DNA of 64,000 nt, taken from Ottelia alismoides. Lineage: Eukaryota; Streptophyta; Magnoliopsida; Alismatales; Hydrocharitaceae. Below are positions 43,995 through 55,429 of the stretch, piece after piece (the first letter of the stretch is position 1; each line of letters opens with the position of its first letter). The stretch lies in contig JAZKJV010008882.1 in assembly GCA_037367405.1 (NCBI GenBank), positions 2,046,001 to 2,110,000 on the forward strand, written 5' to 3'. Both the position numbers and the translations under genes were made by a program. The notes under the pieces were generated by a model. It searched no databases and was not told the origin of the DNA. It saw only the letters and a program-made list of their open reading frames with translations.

Positions 43995-44045
<51 letters not shown>
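43995..44045. repeat. (CT)n(TA)n microsatellite at left end of the palindrome
   Basis: A CT run (43995-44021) passes into a TA run (44022-44045) that abuts the palindromic element at 44046. Confidence 0.9.
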
Positions 44046-44065
44046 GGGTGCACTTGAATTGAGGT

Positions 44066-44095
44066 GGCACCTTTCCTCGATTATGGAAAGGTGCC
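44066..44095. other. Terminal hairpin, left end
   Basis: GGCACCTTTCC and GGAAAGGTGCC form a perfect 11-bp stem around the loop TCGATTAT, 20 bp inside the left terminus. The right terminus has the same structure (56911-56939) with one stem mismatch. Confidence 0.85.
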
Positions 44096-44399
44096 ATCTT
44101 AGGCCGTGGGATGATGAGTGTACGAAGGATATTGAAACCACTATGTGATTTTCGTGCCAACTAACATTCCTAAAATGTGAAAGGTTAAATTAATACTAAT
44201 TTAGAGAAATACACGTCATTGAACATTCTATATTTAGGTATATGCGGATTGATGTACAAATTTTCCAGAAATATTTGATGGAATAAACGATCGCATTTTG
44301 AAACAACTGTTATGAATTTACAATCGATTGACATATTTTATATTTACATGTTATAAATTACAACACCGTGTCTACCGGCGTTTGAGAAAAAAAAACCTA

Positions 44400-45610
44400 A
44401 ATCCGGTGAAATTTTGTGTTTATGCAGTTGAATTTTACGCATATTATGTTTCACAAAAATACATGGTGCTTACGTAATAAGATAATAAATTGATTTACAC
44501 ATGGCAAACTTTCCTATAATGAAAGCAAAATTTGATCACTCTTTAAAAAGTTGGATACTTAATTTTATATTATTAAAAAATCTATTCCAACGGATTTGCA
44601 TTTTATTGAAATCTCAAATTTGAAAAAAAACGGAATGAGAATAAAAAATACACTATATATATTTTACACATACACACACAATTTTACAAAATTAGATTAT
44701 ATTTTACAAAGATTTTTTGTTTCAATTTGTACCTACATAATGCCAATTTGATTACTAATTTACCAACAATTATCGTATTTTACATAAACAATATCTATTT
44801 TACCACAAGAGGCTATATTTTATTAATTTCTAATTCTATTACGATATGTATGTTATCTATACAATTGATGTATTTATTTTCACAGATTTTTGAAATGAGT
44901 TAGATTTACAATTTTATCCTATAAAATACAACTAAATAATTTATTTTACGTAAAATGAGCGTATTTTACTGAGATATTATAATATTTTGTACCAACTTAG
45001 AGATAATTTGTCTATTATTTTACACTAACGGATCATATTTTACGTAATCAAGTTATATTTTACAACATTAGAATATATTTTACCATTTACTAGTTCTCTT
45101 GAACTGAGGTGTATGTTATGTCTACAATTGATGTATTCATTTTCACTATTTCAGGATGTTTGGTAGATTTACAGTTTTTTACTATATAATAAAATTACAT
45201 AATTTAATTTATAACAAAAGATCGTATTTTACTAATATATTATATCATTTTGAATCTATGAAATGACAATTTGTGTATTATTTTACAAAAACTGATTGTA
45301 TTTTACATGAATAAGATATATTTTACAATAACAAAATGTATTTTACTAATTGCTAATTCTATTATCGATATGTATGTTATGTCTAACACTGATGAATACA
45401 CATAAAATAACATATCCGATGTATCAATTCTTATGTTGATATTTATCTTATTTTGCATTTTGACTTTTTCATATAGTATTTTTTCAGACTTTCATGAAAC
45501 AATATAACCAATATAATGTATATACAGAGATTGTTTTACGTGTTAAAAAATTATAATAAGGATTTTATATATTACAGGAAAAAATAACTGAAGACTCTGA
45601 ATGCAAATGC
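44400..45610. repeat. Left subterminal region with recurring TATTTTAC motifs
   Basis: TATTTTAC or TTTTAC(A/G) recurs at short irregular intervals, for example near 44660, 44700, 44780, 44815, 44960, 45030, 45055, 45075, 45230, 45298, 45317 and 45348. The mirror-image motif GTAAAATA fills 55640-56340. Dense subterminal repeats of this kind are known transposase-binding sites in other DNA transposons. No gene lies here. Confidence 0.75.
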
Positions 45611-45914
45611 TTTGAAGTTTGGCTTATGTGTAACAAGTAGCATACCCAATAAACATTCAAAAAATAAAGGGATATTTACCCAGCGAACCCTGAAATCTTT
45701 CAAAATTACCTCTACGACCTTTGAAACATCGATATTCCTCCCTCGACCCCGTAATCTTGCTCTGTCTTACCCTATAGACCCTACCGTTAATTTGATATTT
45801 TTTAAGTTAACTTGTTTGGGTTTAAGTTGAGTTAATCTAACCCTAGCAAATCCAAGGGCCCTCCTTTCTTCTTCTCTCCCCGTCCTTCTTCTTCCCCACT
45901 CCCTCCTTGCGGAA

Positions 45915-46346
45915 ATGGACCGGCGTCTCCTGCTCCTCGGGCCGGGTCACCTTCCTGAACCTCCGGTCCCTCTCGCTCTCCGGTTCTCTCACCGCCTCCT
46001 CGAGGAGGACAGCTGCGCCGTTTGCCTCTACGAGTTCGAGGATGGGGATGATGTCCGCAGCCTCCGGGAGTGCAGCCACGTGTTCCACCGCCGCTGCCTC
46101 GATCCCTGGGTCGACCTCGACCGCCGCACCTGCCCGCTCTGCCGCGCGCCACTCCTCGCCGGCGAGGAGGCGGAGACGGAAGACGATCTTCTGGAAGTTG
46201 GGTTCGATGAGTCCGAGCTCCTCGATTACTCCGTGGAGGAGGATCTCGACTGGCGTCCGATCGACCACCAGCCGCCCCCTCTCCGGTTCTTGAACGCCGA
46301 CGAGCTGCTCCTCGCCGCACGGATGAGATTGGGAGCGGCGATCTGA
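45915..46346 (+). CDS. RING-H2 finger E3 ubiquitin ligase-like protein in Pack-MULE
   Basis: The 143-residue open frame is intact from ATG 45915 to TGA 46346. Residues ~34-76 form a C3H2C3 RING-H2: CAVC, CSHVFHRRC and CPLC with a Trp (DPW) before the last Cys pair, as in E2-binding RINGs of the RHA2/BRH1-like group. The tail is acidic (EEAETEDDLLEVGFDESELL) and ends in ADELLLAARMRLG. No membrane segment is present, so it is shorter than many RHA2/ATL relatives, whose N-terminus may not have been captured. GC content is far above its surroundings. The start lies 133 bp inside the TIR, which could act as promoter. Function as an E3 is inferred from the RING only. Confidence 0.85.
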   Translation: MDRRLLLLGPGHLPEPPVPLALRFSHRLLEEDSCAVCLYEFEDGDDVRSLRECSHVFHRRCLDPWVDLDRRTCPLCRAPLLAGEEAETEDDLLEVGFDESELLDYSVEEDLDWRPIDHQPPPLRFLNADELLLAARMRLGAAI

Positions 46347-47048
46347 AGACCTTTTCCGTTCGAAAGGAATCGGATTTTGTGCATAGGGGTCGACGATCCG
46401 AAGGTGGTCGGAGAGATTTGGACGGAAGGAAGGAGGTAGGTGGTAGGAAGATTCGGTCTTTCTTGGATTACTGTTGCTATTCTTGCTCTGTTTTTGAATC
46501 GGAGTAAAAAAGTGTCAGACAGATTTGTAACGATGATGATGATGATGATGAGAAGGAAATGGTTAATTTTGATTTTAACATTGATCTGCGGGGGATGGGG
46601 ATCTCTTGAGAGTGGAAGAACGATGGCCACATGTTCGTCTGCCGAAACTTTGCTTCTCACAATAATGGGGGATGCACTGTGCTCTGATTTGATGGGACCG
46701 AGAAGAGTGGATTTTTCTACAGATTATTCCACTGCTGCGGATGTAAACAGATACAGTTAGGGTGGTGAAGGCGGAGGTGGTGGCGTTCTGCGGCGGCGAT
46801 GGTCGGGAGTAAGAGGGGTGCAGGTGGAGGAGCTCCTCCTCAGGTGGAGCTCCATCAACGGCAGGGGAGCCGGGAGCGAGGGGCGGCGCGCGGTGGTGGG
46901 GGGAAGGGGTTTGAACACGGGACCTGGGCTGGGGTGGGGGATGATGAAATGGCATTCAATGTAAATTTACTAAACAAAAGGGTATAAGATAAAAAACTTA
47001 ACGGAATCCGGTTACCTTTAACGGATAAACTAACGGGAGTAAACCACA
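46347..47048 (+). other. Pack-MULE interior downstream of the RING gene
   Basis: Probable captured 3' region, with a GATGATGATG run at 46531-46550 and a G-rich stretch at 46790-46940. Short open frames here lack recognisable domains. Confidence 0.5.
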
Positions 47049-47773
47049 GGGTCTATAGGGTAAGGGTTAGCAAGATTACGGGGTCGTGGGAGGAATTATG
47101 ATGTTTCAAAGGTCGTAGAGGTAATTTTGAAAGATTTCAGGGTTCGTTGGGTAAATATCCCAAAAATAAAATCTGAAAGCAAATATAGCTATTGGAAAGA
47201 AAAAAATGAAGAAATATTGATGAAAAACAGAGACAGGAACTTGGAAGAATTGATAATAAGAACAAGAAGAAACATATTATATAATTGATGTTAAAATACC
47301 AACCTGGTAAGACATACTGATGAGAACGTAGTAATGCATTTGAAATGAATACTATAGCTAACAATGTTTGAACCGGAATGAACAAAAAGGCAATTAATAT
47401 TTTTGAGTAATAATTAATTACCAAACAATTTATAATTCATTAATTAATCTAAAATTAATTTGAAATTTAAAATTCTTTCTATTTTTGGGTAAAAACGGAA
47501 ACAAGCACTTACTTTTTAAAATTGAATACGAACTTCTGGATAACCCCAAAAACGAGATTTTTAAAATAATCAATTAGAATTTTAGGAAAGTAGAAATATG
47601 AAATATATTCTTTTAATAATTTAACATAATACCTACTTTGAAATAGAATGAGAAGAAAGGGACCGCATATCGGCGACGACGACGAAGAAGGAGCTCTTCT
47701 AGGCGAACGATTAAGGGGAGAGTTTGCACTCGCAAAAGCATCTTCTAAGGTGGTAGAGTGACAATCGACGACG

Positions 47774-50700
47774 ATGGAGGAGATGCAGTCGCGCTTGGAT
47801 GAAACCATACGAGAACAAGAAAGCGATTCTGACCAGTATAGTGACGGTACATTGTTAGAACTCCAGATCCATCGTCCGAAACCAAATTTCAAAAGTAAGT
47901 AAAATTTCAAAGTAAAAAGAAGTTTTATTTTTTTTATAAATTATATCTCTCCTAAATGAAATAAACAGAAGGAACAATCCTTCCAGTTAGCAAAATAAAA
48001 GAGATGGTTGTTGAAAAGGATCTTCTGAAGGTTGAAGATCATTTTGGAAGTATGCAAATTAATGTTTCTTTAAATATAAATGCATATTTATTTTAAATGA
48101 AGATACTCATGATTCATTGCAAGCACAAAAATGATTTTTTATGTCTTTACTTCTAGGCAAAGGCTATGTACAACATAGATGTTACATTGAACACTTTGTG
48201 CATTTCATTGATAACCATAGACCCACGTCCGAACAACAAACACTTTTGTCAAGGACTGCCTTTGGAAAGCTAATCAACATTGGACATGTTGAAATCCAAT
48301 GAAAAAAATCTTCAATGGTTAGTTGAACAATTCCAAGATGGGAGGAATTTCAGATTTGGAAATAAGGTTGTGAGTTTCAGTGATGAAGAGGTGGGAGCAA
48401 TATTGGGCCTACCTAGCTTTGCTTTCTCAATCACAGTCAGGGTTAGACACCTTCAGTGGAAATCATTCATATCGCATAAACTATTTGAAGAAGTAATGAT
48501 TTTCAATAGGAAGAAGTTAAACATCATTCTAGAGGATTATTACAATAGAGATGATGACAACTTAGTGTCTATTTATGTAAAATGTTTGATACTTTTGATG
48601 TTTGCCACATTCCTTTTCCCCGACAGTTCTTATTCTTTTCCAAAAGATTTGTTACACTACGTAAAATCCCTTAAAGATACACGATTCTTTAATTGGTCTG
48701 GTGCTATTGCAAGAATGATAATGTTCAACGTAGATGACGTAGTGAGTAGTGTTCAAAAGAGAAGAGCCGGTTCATCAAAGGTAACACTGGGTTACCTTAC
48801 AGGGTGTGTTGCATGCTTATACATGAGTTCTTTGATAATATTTTTTATTGATAGGATCAATAATAAGAATTACTAATAAAACAACTGAATCATGTATGGA
48901 TGATGGAGTACTGCTGCAAAGACCTTGTGATGAGCAGAGATCTGAGACCACGGATTAGGAAGTGGACTGGTCTAATCAAAGGGGTCTCCAGATAATTGGT
49001 TTTGATCAGCGCGAACAAGTATTGTTAATATGAAATATGATATACTGTGTGTCTAATAATTTCAATAATTTAAATATTAAGTCCTTTTCTTTATGTAGAT
49101 ATTGCCTTCTTTGCAAATACAAAAAAAATGAAATAGTTAAGATAGAAGCAGACGAGTATGTTTTTCCATTCGAGAAATTTACCATGTGTGGTTTTACGGT
49201 GAGGAGACCAGAAATTGTGATAATAAACCCCATCCCAATACCACAAGATGGGTTGACAAGGAAGGGAAAGCAAAAGATAGAGGAATTGTGTGATAAAAAA
49301 TCAGTTGTTTGTGTTTCAACTCGAGACGTCGTAACAAAAAAATCCAAAAAATGTATGTGTGAAGCATTTGCCTGTGAGATAGAGGAGCTGAAGGAGAAAA
49401 TTAAAGATATGAGTGAAACGTATACAAAAAAGGATGCAGAACACATAAGAATGACTTCTGAAATGAAGGATGAGATTAATAAATTGAGATCTGAGAATGT
49501 GGAGCTGCATGAAAAGATAAAAAGAGTTCATGATCATGAGATCATAGATGTTTAACAAAATATTTTCCAAGCAGTAGATACTTCTAGAGAAAAAACTGAA
49601 AATGTTATTGAAGGTACCATTGATAACCATCAAAAAGACATGCTTACACCGACATGCAATGTAGCTGATATGAAAGAAGGAGTTTTTGAACATAGTGACT
49701 CAGATCTTGGTGACAGACTTCAAAATTTAATTTCAGAAATCTGTGATAAACATTAATTCCAGAAATTCCAAGATACGAGTTACAAAGTTTCAGCTATAAA
49801 CATTGACATGCCTTTGATTTGAACATTGGTGACATTGCACATTCAGATAATGTGCAAACAGAAACTACAAGGAAAAGAAAAAAAAGGAAAAAGTCATAGT
49901 TCAGCAAAGTTCAATAATTAAAAAGATTGAAACAGAGAAGAGAAGCCAAAAAATCTTTACAAGAATCAATGAAGCAAGGCAATGAAGAGCAAGAATCACC
50001 AGTGGATAACACAACAAATGATGTAATCCATAAAATATATAACAACTTATTTTTTATTCATTATATGTAGGACAAGTAGAATACTGATTTTTACTATTGA
50101 ACACAAAACTTTATATATTCTTCATGTTTATGATAGTAATTATTTCTAACATTGTTTTTAATTGATTGAATAAGAATCAGTATCTATGTGATATCGTGAC
50201 CGATTTCATTGGTTACGAGAAAGTATCATAACAAATGAACAAAACAATTCAAGAATTTCTACGAGATTCTGCAGACAAGTAAGAATTTTAATCTAATTTT
50301 AACAATTATAGTTAAATATCTTTAACTTTAAGGGGATAATATTAATGAAAGATTCTTCCTTCAGATTGAATGCAACTACTTTACTCCGGGGAATCGGAGT
50401 TGTAAAGGGAGAGAAATTCACAAATTTTCTGTACGAAAGAATGATTGAGGATTCGGTACGTATATATTTATTAATTACTTTTTTAAAATTTCTTTATGAA
50501 TAAATTATTTTTGATATTACAGATAATAGTTTATTAACGTGCTAGAACATAAATATTGCACAAAAAATGATCATGTTCCGTTTCTATTCACACCAATATT
50601 CCAAATGGTGAGTTTCTATATACTGATATAGATTTTTTTTTAAAAAAATAACTTTAATCACCATAATATGATAATCTTACTTACATTTTTCAGCAATATT

Positions 50701-51244
50701 TTGTAAATCTTGTGGTTAATGCTATGGAACACAAATTTGATAATCTTAAGGAGCTATATGAAGAAGGAATACACATACCGGAGTTGGAGAAAATTTTCAC
50801 GGTTATTCATATAAGAAACCATTAGCATCTTCTTGTGACTGATTTTTCAATAAGAAAGTTCCTTTCTTACAATTCTATGAAAGGAACAAAATTCAATAAG
50901 AAGGATGTATTGAATTGGGTATGACATAAACAAACTTTTATATTTTATTAAATGCTTTATATCAATGTTAATATTTTTTTGTTTGAATTACATCTCAGCA
51001 TGGCTGGATTTCGGAGTATTTCATGGACAACATACCAGATGAATGCCTTGCAGGTTGGGAAATCATATACGTGCAAGATTGCTCGCAGCAACCATCGCAA
51101 AGTCTCTACTGTGGTGTCTACATCATGATAATGATGGAGTACCTGTGCGAAGGGAGGGCGTTGGATTTCAACTACAAAGACATTGACAGATTTAGAGCTG
51201 AAATAGCTTCAACATTGTTAACATGCGGTTACATTGATATATAG
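47774..51244 (+). pseudogene. Left-arm ULP-like gene (plant mobile/DUF1985-like + coiled coil + C48)
   Basis: Exons recognised by comparison with the right arm: 47774-47894 (MEEMQSRLDETIREQESDSD...), 47969-48049, 48157 to about 48830 (GKGYVQHRCYIEHFVHFIDN; FRFGNKVVSFSDEEVGAILG), a ~120-bp exon near 48893-49018, a coiled-coil region (49366-49553, EIEELKEKIKDMSETYTKKD) and the protease end (50690-51244). The C-terminus has a catalytic-His block VIHIRNH and the catalytic Cys in SLYCGVYI. Breaks: TGA for Arg after GHVEIQ (near 48300), loss of the exon-3 donor (ATGAGT), TAA in the next exon (near 48994), and TAG directly after the catalytic His region (50825). Not translatable. Confidence 0.85.
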
Positions 51245-51266
51245 GAAAAACATTGTTAACATTGCT
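51238..51266. other. Centre of the palindrome (29-bp spacer)
   Basis: This is the only non-inverted stretch between the two arms. It contains ACATTGTTAACATTG, itself a small near-palindrome (GTTAAC). The left gene's stop TAG falls in it (51242-51244). Confidence 0.85.
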
Positions 51267-54200
51267 TCAATGTGACTGCATGTTAATAATGTTGAAGCTA
51301 TTTCAGCTCTAAATCTGTTAATGTATTCGTAGTTGAAATACAACGTCCTCCCTTCGCACAGGTACTCCATCATTTTCATGACGTAGACACCACTGTTGAG
51401 ACTTTGCGATGGTTGTTGCGGACAATCTTGCACGTATATGATTTCCCAACCTGCAAGGCATTCATCTGGTATGTTGTCCATGAAATACTCCGAAATCCAG
51501 TCATGCTGCGATGTAATTCAAACAAAAAAATATTAACACCGAAATAAAGCATTTAATAAAATATAAAAGTTTGTTTATATCATACTCATTTCAATACATT
51601 ATTCTTATGGAATTTTATTCTTTTCATAGAATTGTAAGAAAGGAACTTTCTTATTGAAAAACCAACCACAAGAAGATGCCAATGGTTTCTTATGTGAATA
51701 ACCGTGAAAATTTTCTCCAACTCCGGTATGTGTATTCTTTCTTCATATAGCTCCTCGATCTTATCAAATTCGTGTTCCGTAGCATTAACCACAAGATTCA
51801 CAAAATATTGCTGAAAAATGTAAGTAAGAATATCATATTATGGTAATTAAAGTTATTTTTTTAACTATATCAGTATATAGAAACTTAACATTTGGAATAT
51901 TGGTGTGAATAGAAACGGAATAAGATCATTTTTTGTGCAGTATTTATGTTCTAGCAAGTCCATAAACATGCCTATTATCTGTAATATCAAAAACAATTTA
52001 TTCATAAAGAAATTTAAAAAAGTAATTAATAAAGATATACGTACCGAATCCTCAATCATTCTTTTGTACAAAAAATTGAGAATTTCTCTCCCTTTACAAC
52101 TCCGATTCCCCGGAGTAAAGTAGTTGCATTCAATCTGAAGGAAGAATCTTTCATTAATATTATCCCCTTAAAGTTAAAGATATTTAACTGTAACTGTTGA
52201 AATTAGATTAAAATTCTTACTTGTCTGCAGGATCTCGTAGAAATTCTTGAATTGTTTTGTTCGTTTGTTCTGATACTTTCTCGTAACAAATGAAATCGGT
52301 CACGAGATCGCATAGATACTGATTCTTATTCAATCAATTAAAAACAATGTTAGAAACAATTACTATCATAAACATAAAGAATATATAAAGTTTTGTGTCC
52401 AATAGTAAAAATCAATATTCTACTTGTCCTGCATATAATGAATAAAAAATAAGTTGTTATATATTTTATAGTTTACCTCACTTACTGTGTCATCCACTGG
52501 TGATTCTTGCTCTTCATTGCCTTATTTCATTTATTCTTGTAAAGATTTTTGGCTTGTCTTCTCTTTTTCAATCTTTTAATTATTGAGCTTTGGTGAACTG
52601 TGCATTTTTCCTTTTTTCTTTTCCTTGTTGTAGTTTCTGTTTGCACTTTATCTAAATGTGCAATGTCACCAATGTTTAAATCAAACGAAGGCGTGTCAAT
52701 GTTCATAGCTGAAACTTTATTACTTGGGATTTCTGGAATTAATGTTAATCACATATTTTTGAAATTAATTTTTCAAGTCTGTCACCAAGATCCAAGTTAC
52801 TATATTCTAAAACTCCTTCTTTCATATCAGCTACAATGCATGTCGATGCAAGCATACCTTTTTGATGGTTATCAACGGTACCTTCAACAACATTTCCAGT
52901 TTTTTTTCTCTAATATATCTACTGCTTGGAAAACATTTTGTTCAACATCTATGATCTCATGATCATGAAATCTTTTTAGTTTTTCATGCAGCTCCAGATT
53001 CTCAGATCTCAATTTATCAATCTCATCCTTCATTTCAGAAGTTATTCTTATGTGTCCTGCATCCTTTTTTGTAAACGTTTCACTCATATCTTTAATTTTC
53101 TCTTTCAGCTCCTCTATCTCACAGGCAAATGCTTCACACATCTATTTTTTTTATTTTTTTGTTACGACGTCTCGAGTTGAAACACAAACAACTGATTTTT
53201 TGTCACACAATTCCTCTATCTTTTGTTTTGCCTTCCTTATCAACACATCTTGTGGTATTGGGATGGGGTTTATTATCATAATTTCTGGTCTCCTCACCGT
53301 AAAACCACACATGGTAAATTTTCGAATGGAAAATCATACTCGTCTGCTCCTATCTTAACTATTTCATTTTTTTGTATTTGCAAAGCAGGCAATATCTACA
53401 TAAACAAAAGGACTTAGTATTTAAACTATTGAAATTATTAGACACACAATATATCATATTTCATATTAACAATACTTACTTTTTCACACCTGATTGAAAC
53501 CAATGATCTGGAAACCCCTTTGATTGGACCAGCCCACTTCCTAATCCGTGGTCTCAGATCTCTGCTCACCACAAGGTCTTTACAGGAGTACTCCATTATC
53601 CATACCTGATTCAGTCTTTTTATTAGTAATTATTATTATTGATCGTATCAATAAAAAATATTATCGAAGAACTCACGTATAAGCATGCAACACATCTTGT
53701 AAGGTAACCCAATGTTACCCTTGATGATCCGGCTCTTCTCTTTTGAACACTACTCACTACGTCATCCATGTTGAACAGTATCATTCTTGCAACAACGCCG
53801 GACCAGTTAAAGAATCATGTATCTTGAAGGGATTTTACGTAGTGTAACAAATCTTTTGGAAAAGAATAAGAACTGTCGGAGAAAAGGAATGTGGCAAACA
53901 TCAAAAGTATCAAACATATTACATAAATAGAGACTAAGTTATCATCATCTCTATCGTAATAATCTTCTAAAATGTTGTTCAACTTCTTCCTATTGAAAAC
54001 CATTACTTCTTCAAATAGTTTATGCGATATGAATGATTTCCACTGAAGGTGTCTAACCCTGACTATGATTGAGAAAGCAGAGCTAGGTAGGCCCAATATT
54101 GCTCCCACCTCTTCATCATTGAAACTCACAACCTTATTTCCAAATCTGAAATTCCTCCCATCTTGGAATTGTTCAACTAACCATAGAAGGTTTTTTCGTT

Positions 54201-54724
54201 GGATTTCAACATGTCCAATGTTGATTAGCTTTCCAAAAGCAGTCTTTGACAAAAGTGTTTGTTGTTCGGACGTGGGTCTACGGTTATCAATGAAATGCAC
54301 AAAGTGTTCAATGTAACATCTGTGTTGTACATAGCCTTTGCCTAGAAGTAAAGATATAAAAATCATTTTTGTGCTTGCAATGAATCATGAGTATCTTCAT
54401 TTAAAATAAATATGCATTTATATTTAAAGAAACATTAATTTGTATACTTCCAAAATGATCTTCAACCTTCAGAAGATCCTTTTCAACGACCATCTCTTTT
54501 ATTTTGCTAACTGGAAGGATTGTTCCTTCTGTTCATTTCATTTAGGAGAGATATAATTTATAAAAAAATTTAAAACTTCTTTTTACTTTGAAATTTTACT
54601 TACTTTTGAAATTTGGTTTCGGACGATGGATCTGGAGTTCTAACAATGTACCGTCACTATACTGGTCAGAATCGCCTTCTTATTCCCGTATGGTTTCATC
54701 CAAGCGCGACTGCATCTCCTCCAT
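51267..54724 (-). pseudogene. Right-arm ULP-like gene, inverted copy
   Basis: This is the same gene as in the left arm, read leftward from ATG 54724. An uninterrupted frame (54366-53815) covers GKGYVQHRCYIEHFVHFIDN to LLHYVKSLQDT, keeping the Arg lost in the left copy. It has its own breaks: TAA in exon 1 after DETIRE (near 54680) and TGA for Arg in DT-FFNW (near 53818). The exon-3 donor is intact (GTGAGT) and the following exon is open, with a GTAAGT donor. In the protease end, NHWHLLV is intact but the catalytic Cys is Ser (SLNSGVYV). The coiled coil lies at 53141-52884. By hand, the last 215 bp differ from the left arm at about 15 sites. Confidence 0.85.
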
Positions 54725-55429
54725 CGTCGTCGACTGTCACTCTACCACCTTAGAAGATGCTTTTGCGAGTGCAGACTCTCCCCTTAATCGTTCGCCTAGA
54801 AGAGCTCCTTCTTCGTCGTTGCCGCCGATACGTGGTCCCTTTCTTCTCGTTATTTTTCAAAGTAGGTATTATGTAATATTATCAAAAGAATATATTTCTT
54901 ATTTCTACTTTCCTAAAATTCTAATTGATTATTTTAAAAATATCACTTTTTGGGTTATCTAGAAGTTCGTATTCAATTTTAAAAAGTAAGTGCTTGTTTT
55001 CATTTTTAACCTAAAAATAGAAAGAATTTAAAATTTTAAATTACAAATTAATTTTAGAATAATTAATGAATTATCAATTGTTTGGTAATTAATTATTACT
55101 CAAAAATATCAGTTGCCTTTTTGTTATTCCGATTCAAACGTTGTTAGCTACAGTATCCATTTTAAAGGCATTACTACGTTCTCATCAGTATGTCTTACGA
55201 GGTTGGTATTTTAGCATCAATTATATAATATGTTTCTTCTTGTTCTTATTATCTATTCTTCCAAATTTCTGTCTCTGTTTTCATCAATATTTTTTCCATT
55301 TTTTTCTCTTAAATAGCTATATTTGCATTCAGATTTTATTTTTTGAATGTTTATTGGGTATGCTACTTGTTACAAACAAGCCAAACTTCAAAGCATTTGC
55401 ATTCAGAGTCTTCAGTTATTTTTCCTGAA

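Larger units (their letters stand above)
45660..47170 (+). mobile_element. Pack-MULE with captured RING-H2 gene (element 45669-47161)
   Basis: The element starts GGGATATTTACCC and ends GGGTAAATATCCC. Terminal inverted repeats are about 113 bp (45669-45782, 47049-47161) and highly similar through TATAGACCCT. A perfect 9-bp duplication AAAAATAAA lies at 45660-45668 and 47162-47170. Length 1,493 bp, ~110-bp TIRs and 9-bp duplication are the hallmarks of Mutator-like elements; the interior is GC-rich captured gene sequence and no transposase. The right arm of the palindrome has the uninterrupted site with one AAAAATAAA, near 55340. Confidence 0.95.

Noticed and set aside
45832..46320. 162- and 141-codon antisense frames over the RING gene
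   Set aside because: Mirror frames of a GC-rich real coding region; only the plus-strand frame contains a recognisable domain.
47162..55340. Two separate host ULP genes
   Set aside because: Strict mirror symmetry out to the terminal repeats and (TA)n shows they are the two halves of one mobile element.
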